Source: an uncultured Flavobacteriales bacterium (GTDB lineage: Bacteria; Bacteroidota; Bacteroidia; Flavobacteriales_D; Crocinitomicaceae). From it: a stretch of 6,809 bases of DNA. The stretch is from the NCBI GenBank assembly GCA_903879765.1, contig CAIRMS010000371.1, positions 1 to 6,809 on the forward strand, written 5' to 3'. This document shows positions 6,701-6,809 of the stretch, one piece after another; positions within the stretch are counted from its first letter, which is position 1, and every line of letters starts with the position of its first letter. The translations under genes and the position numbers were made by a program. The notes beneath the pieces were generated by a model. The model had not been told where the DNA came from. It was given only the letters and a program-made list of their open reading frames with translations, and searched no databases.

Positions 6701-6809
6701 GTCGCTGCTGTTGCTAACGTTACCGTTAATCCAATTCCAACACTCAATATTCAGGATACAATAATTTGCGGTGGACTACCTGTTACTCTTTCTGCTAACC
6801 CAACACCAA
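3776..6809 (+). CDS. Giant secreted adhesin-like protein, Gly-rich N-terminal region plus Ig/PKD-like repeats (partial)
   Basis: The frame is open from the ATG at 3776 to the right edge (1011 codons) and continues beyond it. Residues 1-18 form a Sec signal peptide (hydrophobic core, F-G before Gln19). Residues about 20-157 form a beta-rich module (MIKVPQFSNVSIS, CPAWDGETGG) resembling, from memory, N-terminal modules of large bacterial surface proteins. Residues 158-397 are Gly/Asn-rich (GGNGG, GGIGG blocks) broken by beta-like segments. Residues 398-556 are a Cys-containing region (CACGNPC at 403-409, CTVC at 519-522) I cannot assign. Then come Ig/PKD-like modules: about 557-645, 646-735, a pair of 52-residue repeats (736-787, 788-839), 840-914, 915-988 and the start of another. 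Most open with an I-C-x-G-like motif and close with N-P-x-P. Such proteins in Bacteroidota are usually exported by the type IX system and act in adhesion or gliding; that role is inferred, since the C-terminal sorting domain lies outside the window. Confidence 0.9.
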   Translation, partial: MKFIFLLFSFLLHVALFGQFGNGSDGIPVIGANTIVNSYKKIQSTSGTTFTLLNTSAFSLSSGNVVLVINMLTGEYELRTVVSVSGTDVNLAAGTISNTVFANYSQMIKVPQFSNVSISTGNSITCPAWDGETGGVICFLVSNVLSLDAGEIDASNKGFFGGNGGIGGTGGLGGLGGFSGSNTSSSGLYGMGGSGINGAGNGGAYGDLGTNGTNGSLAFFNSTTTILPCGNAIASCNNTHNSNSASHLYLGDGGAGGNGGNGKTGAGGGGSNCATPGENGEIGGNGGNGGNGGIGGGIILIKAGSINHNNTLIKAMGSSGTAGTSATNGGVGGDGICGGGGGDGADGGNGGGGGHGGAGGAIKISKGGGAVNTSFVNVAGGSAMIGGVGGQGGLGGLNSNASCACGNPCDLSQLIPFLTHPNTIVSTVAGVTHFIFTLGDSILDLSYQDSINCIGNPIGILSGTLYENSIPLNTYYFKISSNTPTILANLIDFVLNDPPNLDTTGQTILTPSYHLFRDCTVCGNGYELPENGDPGIDGPSSTPGGNGYYDEECVAPVIPTGSSIYSICEYDQVTLSVSASGGTGSYSYQWYQAGGTLIPGANSPTFTPNYLSPGTYFYYCIITNLVPGGCSSQSELIQVNVIQPSYINIGPNQEICAGEIVNLSATVYGGGFPYSYTWSTSGDGTFTNVFSLTAVYLPGVQDIANGSVVLTLTTSNLWGFCGYNVDLIYITINPNHVINSTVNICQGETYSFGGNNLTTAGNYTETFQSISGCDSTVNLTLVVNPTFSSSTNLSICQGSTTQFHGQTLSASGTYTHTLQAVNGCDSIVTLNLIVNPLPFVSLPQLTTTCIGSPLTLSPSVNIPGGSYLWSNSETTQTILVYPITFTNYSVTYTLNGCSSTSSPSSGNIVVNPIPTVSVNNQTICAGQFATLTAVGIPANQGNFLWSTTETTASINVSPSASATYSVTYTVNNCPSVAAVANVTVNPIPTLNIQDTIICGGLPVTLSANPTP
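4247..4966 (+). repeat. Gly/Asn-rich low-complexity region within the adhesin gene
   Basis: Codons 158-397 encode Gly-rich blocks (about 158-216, 251-297, 317-360, 386-397) dominated by GG-x and GGN triplets, separated by non-Gly segments with beta-strand character such as IILIKAG (298-304) and AIKIS (361-365). The coding strand is markedly G-rich here, unlike the rest of the AT-rich window, and this creates long spurious Pro-rich frames on the opposite strand. The composition follows from the protein sequence and need not indicate horizontal transfer. Confidence 0.85.
4622..4663 (+). repeat. 9-bp in-frame tandem repeat (Gly-Gly-Asn/Ile)
   Basis: Four consecutive 9-bp units, GGTGGAAAT, GGTGGAAAC, GGTGGAAAC and GGTGGAATT, are followed by a partial GGTGGA. 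Each encodes Gly-Gly-Asn or Gly-Gly-Ile (residues 283-296). Units are in frame, so slippage would change protein length by three residues without disrupting the gene. Confidence 0.85.
5981..6292 (+). repeat. Tandem pair of 52-residue surface-protein repeats
   Basis: Codons 736-787 and 788-839 encode two copies of the same module with identical spacing and no gap. Shared positions include I-C-Q-G at the start, a Gly/Thr-rich middle with A/S-G-x-Y-T, G-C-D-S about 30 residues later, then L-x-L-x-V-N-P. The two Cys per copy could form a disulfide. From general knowledge, this short module recurs in large secreted Bacteroidota proteins. Confidence 0.8.
6293..6809 (+). repeat. Tandem Ig-like modules of about 75 residues (two complete, one partial)
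   Basis: Codons 840-914 and 915-988 encode two diverged copies sharing a Cys near the start (TTTCIG, QTICAG), then L-T-x-S/A, a conserved F/Y-L-W-S-x(2)-E-T-T core, Y-S-V-T-Y-T, N-x-C and a closing V-N-P-I-P. A third copy begins at codon 989 (IICGGLPVTLSA) and runs off the window. The lengths and the two spaced Cys fit a beta-sandwich with one disulfide, as in the Ig/PKD-like repeats of Bacteroidota surface proteins. Confidence 0.8.

Overview
The window looks like a stretch of a Bacteroidota chromosome, most likely Flavobacteriales. It is AT-rich, and the starts lack clear Shine-Dalgarno sequences. Several candidate promoters fit the Bacteroidota TAnnTTTG -7 pattern. Signal peptides end in ..AQ or ..GQ. 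The last gene encodes a very large secreted protein built from the Cys-containing, NPxP-terminated Ig/PKD-like modules typical of type IX-secreted surface proteins in this phylum. The lineage call is an inference from these traits; no rRNA or other phylogenetic marker is present.

Layout. Positions 1-1135 hold three small minus-strand genes, the leftmost cut by the window edge. Two encode Sec-exported proteins and one a small lipoprotein; spacing suggests one leftward operon. Positions 1136-1276 are a divergent intergenic region with a candidate plus-strand promoter. Four plus-strand genes follow: a short membrane-anchored penicillin-binding transpeptidase-like protein (1277-2494), a tiny acidic lipoprotein (2559-2822), a 213-residue lipoprotein (2975-3616), and the 5' 3.0 kb of a giant adhesin-like gene (3776 to beyond the right edge). 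No tRNA, rRNA, CRISPR array or insertion sequence was seen, and no gene-free stretch exceeds 300 bases.

How the genes relate. Every gene begins with an export or membrane-anchoring signal, so the whole window is devoted to the cell envelope. No pathway can be assembled from it. The points most worth a second look are: (1) the PBP keeps its SxxK and SxN motifs but has KTT where KTG is expected, and lacks room for the usual N-terminal pedestal domain; (2) two small lipoproteins on opposite sides of the PBP share a C-terminal motif and may be paralogues; (3) the adhesin has a Gly-rich N-terminal third with a long-period beta/Gly repeat, followed by a string of Ig-like modules; (4) two different palindromes, centred 20 bp apart, lie just upstream of the adhesin's candidate promoter. 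I did not find convincing evidence of a defence, mobile or otherwise new multi-gene system.
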